Assembly (NCBI RefSeq): GCF_030406405.1
Contig: NZ_JAUEPL010000029.1
Coordinates: 21,957 to 85,956 of the forward strand
Source of the DNA: Streptomyces ficellus
GTDB lineage: Bacteria; Actinomycetota; Actinomycetes; Streptomycetales; Streptomycetaceae
DNA: 64,000 nt
Direction of reading: 5' to 3'
The position numbers and the translations under genes are program-made. Below, piece after piece: positions 61,770-64,000 of this stretch (position 1 is the first letter of the stretch; the number at the start of each line of letters is the position of its first letter). The notes under the pieces were generated by a model, which worked only from the letters and a program-made list of their open reading frames with translations, was not told where the DNA came from and ran no database searches.

Positions 61770-62975
61770 TCAGAGCGCGCAGCCCTGGCTGTCGACCTGC
61801 TGGTTGGCGGTCCTGCCCAGCTCGATGTCCTCGCGGATCTCGTCCGCCGTCAGCGCGTAGCCGGTGTTGGCGTCGTCCAGGGACCTCGCGAAGATGACGC
61901 CGTACACCTTGCCGTCCGCCGTCAGCAGCGGGCCGCCGGAATTCCCCTGGCGGACCGTCGCGAACAGCGAGTACACATCGCGGCGCACCTCGCCCCGGTG
62001 GTAGATGTCCGGGCCGTTGGCGTTGATCCGGCCGCGGACCCGCGCGGAGCGGACGTCGTAGGCGCCGTTCTCAGGGAAGCCCGCGACGATCGCGCTGTCA
62101 CCGCTGCGCGCGTCCGTGCCGGTGAACTGGAGCGGCCTCGCCTCCAGGTCCGGCACGTCCAGTACGGCGATGTCGCGCTGCCAGTCGTACAGGACGACCT
62201 TCGCGTCGTACCGCCGGCCCTCGCCGCCTATCTGGACGGTCGGCTCGTCCACTCCGCCGACCACATGGGCGTTGGTCATCACGCGGCGCTCGGCGAAGAC
62301 GAAGCCGGTGCCTTCCAGGACCTTGCCGCAGCTCGGAGCCGTACCGACGACCTTGACGATGGAGCTCTTCGCGCGGGCCGCCACCGGGCTGTTGGCCAGC
62401 GCGGGGTCCGGCGCGCGGACCTCGGTGATGGGCTCGTTGGCGAACGGGCTGAAGACCTGGGGGAAGCCGTTCTGCTTGAGGACCGAGGAGAAGTCGGTGA
62501 ACCAGGTCTCGGCCTGCCCGGGCAGCGCCCGGTCCACGCCGAGCAGCACCTTGGAGTTGCGGACCTCCTTGCCGATGGTCGGCAGGGTGGTCTGGGCCAG
62601 GAAATAGCCGAGTAGCCAGGCCACGAGCAGCATGGCGACCACGTTGACGAGGGCGCCGCCCGTGGCGTCCAGGGCGCGGGCGGGCGACCAGGTGATGTGG
62701 CGGCGCAACTTGTTGCCGAGGTGCGTGGTGAAGGCCTGTCCCACCGAGGCGCAGACGATCACGATGACGACCGCGACGATGGCGGCGGTCGTCGACACCT
62801 TGGCGTCGTCCGTCAGCGGCCCCCAGACGAGCGGAAGCAGGTACACCGCGACGAGGCCGCCGCCGAGGAAGCCGATCACCGAGAGGATGCCGACGACGAA
62901 TCCTTGGCGGTACCCGATGATCGCGAACCACACGGCGGCGACCAGCAGCAGAATGTCCAGCACGTTCACCGTCAC
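61770..62975 (-). CDS. MarP-family membrane serine protease
   Basis: 401 residues. An N-terminal CvpA-like part with four TM helices (NVLDILLLVAAVWFAIIGYRQG, GFLGGGLVAVYLLPLVW, TTAAIVAVVIVIVCASVGQAF, ALVNVVAMLLVAWLLGYFLA) is followed by an extracytoplasmic trypsin-like domain: TNAHVVGG (His), RDIAVLDVPD (Asp) and VRQGNSGGPLL (Ser). Two Cys (APSCGKVLEG and the final DSQGCAL) match the disulfide pattern of mycobacterial MarP, which protects against acid and oxidative stress. The start is GTG 62975. Confidence 0.92.
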   Translation of the reverse strand: MTVNVLDILLLVAAVWFAIIGYRQGFVVGILSVIGFLGGGLVAVYLLPLVWGPLTDDAKVSTTAAIVAVVIVIVCASVGQAFTTHLGNKLRRHITWSPARALDATGGALVNVVAMLLVAWLLGYFLAQTTLPTIGKEVRNSKVLLGVDRALPGQAETWFTDFSSVLKQNGFPQVFSPFANEPITEVRAPDPALANSPVAARAKSSIVKVVGTAPSCGKVLEGTGFVFAERRVMTNAHVVGGVDEPTVQIGGEGRRYDAKVVLYDWQRDIAVLDVPDLEARPLQFTGTDARSGDSAIVAGFPENGAYDVRSARVRGRINANGPDIYHRGEVRRDVYSLFATVRQGNSGGPLLTADGKVYGVIFARSLDDANTGYALTADEIREDIELGRTANQQVDSQGCAL

Positions 62976-63044
62976 TAGCCTCGCAGATTCGTCTCCGGTC
63001 GCCCCTGTCGCCCCGTTCGGCCGCGGAGCACAGCGGTCAGCCTG

Positions 63045-63827
63045 TCATGCACGCCAGTCGAGCGTGACGTGCTTCGCCCGGTCCCAGGGCTTTTCCCAGC
63101 CGGCGAAGTGAAGGATCCGGTCGATCACACCGGCCGTGAAACCCCAGACCAGAGCCGATTCGACCAGAAATGCCGGACCGCGGTGGCCACTGGGGTGGAC
63201 GGTCGTCGCACGGTTCGCCGGATTCGTGAGATCCACCACGGGCACGGTGAAGACGCGGGCCGTCTCGGCGGGGTCGACGGCGTGGAACGCGCTCGGGGCG
63301 CGCCACCAGCCCAGGACGGGCGTCACGACGAAGCCGCTGACGGGGATGTAGAGGCGGGGCAGTACGCCGAAGATCTGTACGCCGGCGGGGTCGAGGCCCG
63401 TCTCCTCCTCGGCCTCGCGCAGCGCGGCGCGCAGCAGCCCGTCGCCCTCGGGGTCGCCGTCCTCGGGGTCGAGGGCGCCGCCGGGGAAGGACGGCTGCCC
63501 GGCGTGCGAGCGGAGGCTGCCGGACCGCTCCATGAGCAGCAGCTCGGGGCCGCGCTCGCCCTCTCCGAAGAGGATCAGCACGGCGGCCTGACGGCCCCCG
63601 TGCTCGGGCGGCAGGAAGCGGCTGAGCTGCTCCGGCGCGATGGTGCGCGCCGCGCGGGCGACGGGCTCCAGCCACTCGGGCAGGCCCTTGTCACTCACCT
63701 CAACCGGCTCACGCCGCCCCCGGGGCGCGGAAGCGGGACCCCGGCCGGACTGGGGAGGGGTGCGGGGGGTGGCGGCGGGCGGCGGTGCGGCGTGCTCCAC
63801 AGGCGCGGGGGCATGGGGCTCGGCCAC
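63045..63827 (-). CDS. CoA pyrophosphatase (NUDIX hydrolase)
   Basis: About 260 residues. The UPF0035 signature LLLMERSGSLRSHAGQPSFPGG directly precedes the Nudix box GGALDPEDGDPEG...REAEEETGL, as in NudL-type CoA pyrophosphatases that split CoA to 4'-phosphopantetheine and 3',5'-ADP. The first 45 residues are Pro/Ala-rich. GTG 63698 (VSDKGLPEWLEPVARAAR) is where homologues usually begin. The frame stays open to the window edge without another start, so the N-terminus is uncertain and could lie outside. Confidence 0.88.
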   Translation of the reverse strand: MAEPHAPAPVEHAAPPPAATPRTPPQSGRGPASAPRGRREPVEVSDKGLPEWLEPVARAARTIAPEQLSRFLPPEHGGRQAAVLILFGEGERGPELLLMERSGSLRSHAGQPSFPGGALDPEDGDPEGDGLLRAALREAEEETGLDPAGVQIFGVLPRLYIPVSGFVVTPVLGWWRAPSAFHAVDPAETARVFTVPVVDLTNPANRATTVHPSGHRGPAFLVESALVWGFTAGVIDRILHFAGWEKPWDRAKHVTLDWRA

Positions 63828-64000
63828 GGCGGGCGTAGGCAGGTCGGCTGGCCGGGGCGGGGGATGCTCGGCGGGCGCGGGGCGGTCGGCGGGCGCGGGC
63901 GCGGGGCGGTCGGCGGGTGGGGCAGCCGCACCGGGGGGCAGGGGGTGCTCAGAGGTCCCGGCAGCGCCGCCGCGCGGGGCGGCGTGCGCGTCGGGGGGCG
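63828..64000 (-). other. Pro/Ala-rich open stretch at window edge
   Basis: The NUDIX frame continues open on the minus strand to 64000 (ADRPAPAPADRPAPAEHPPP) without a start codon. It may be a disordered N-terminal extension of the NUDIX protein or merely GC-rich spacer after the next gene. Confidence 0.35.

Overview
The window is high-GC actinobacterial chromosome and is best read as Streptomyces. Third codon positions are almost all G or C, GTG starts and 1-8 nt start/stop overlaps are common, and it carries chaplins, BldG, a TTA codon in one gene only, and a run of core genes in an order I recognise from streptomycetes (delta' clamp-loader gene, fused tmk, topA, methyltransferase, proton pyrophosphatase, bldG, DECH-box helicase, Tad genes, acs, nhaA). 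There are no insertion sequences, prophages or CRISPR arrays. One tRNA-Thr(CGT) gene is present.

Layout. 1-4.8 kb: a truncated DUF2786 gene, a repair-type family-A DNA polymerase behind what looks like a LexA-independent DNA-damage promoter, a small membrane protein and a P450. 4.9-19.8 kb: a surface-biogenesis region. A chaplin and a secreted GH26-like hydrolase on a PE-repeat stalk sit left of an eight-gene, tightly overlapping exopolysaccharide operon on the minus strand (two GT4 enzymes, phosphoglycosyltransferase, O-antigen-ligase-like polymerase, MurJ-type flippase, polysaccharide deacetylase, Wzz-like protein, CelD/BioF2-type acetyltransferase). Right of it come three small secreted proteins, a second chaplin and a VKOR-family disulfide enzyme. 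19.8-20.7 kb: a scar made of a gutted PucR-type regulator and the 3' end of an amino-acid permease.

21-30.9 kb: tRNA-Thr, a lipoprotein peptidase, DNA polymerase III delta', a 1083-aa MFS-thymidylate kinase fusion, topA with a histone-like tail. 31-38.3 kb: a Ser/Thr kinase with an extracellular sensor, a methyltransferase with the same damage-type leaderless promoter as the polymerase, a lipoprotein, and a K+-independent H+-pyrophosphatase. 38.4-47.2 kb: bldG and its anti-sigma partner, then a divergent helicase with a TTA codon at position 6, facing the helicase-linked Tad cluster (TadE-like pair, DUF4244 pilin-like, TadC, TadB, TadA, Ssd). 47.2-55.5 kb: a HAD-IB phosphatase behind a structured leader, a Fic-like protein without the catalytic motif, a MinD-like ATPase, a deacetylase-like lipoprotein and a SulP-carbonic anhydrase fusion. 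55.7-64 kb: acs, nhaA, a holin-like membrane protein coupled to an epoxide-hydrolase-like enzyme, a MarP-type protease and a CoA pyrophosphatase.

The genes most likely to work together are the chaplin/polysaccharide region (aerial-surface matrix), bldG-apgA (developmental anti-sigma switch) with the adjacent TTA-containing helicase, and the Tad genes. The most novel-looking signals are the chaplin-flanked polysaccharide locus, the paired TTGTCAGTG-N8 leaderless promoters, the repeat-filled spacer inside the bldG operon, the hairpin-bearing small ORF upstream of the HAD phosphatase, and the degenerate Fic protein.
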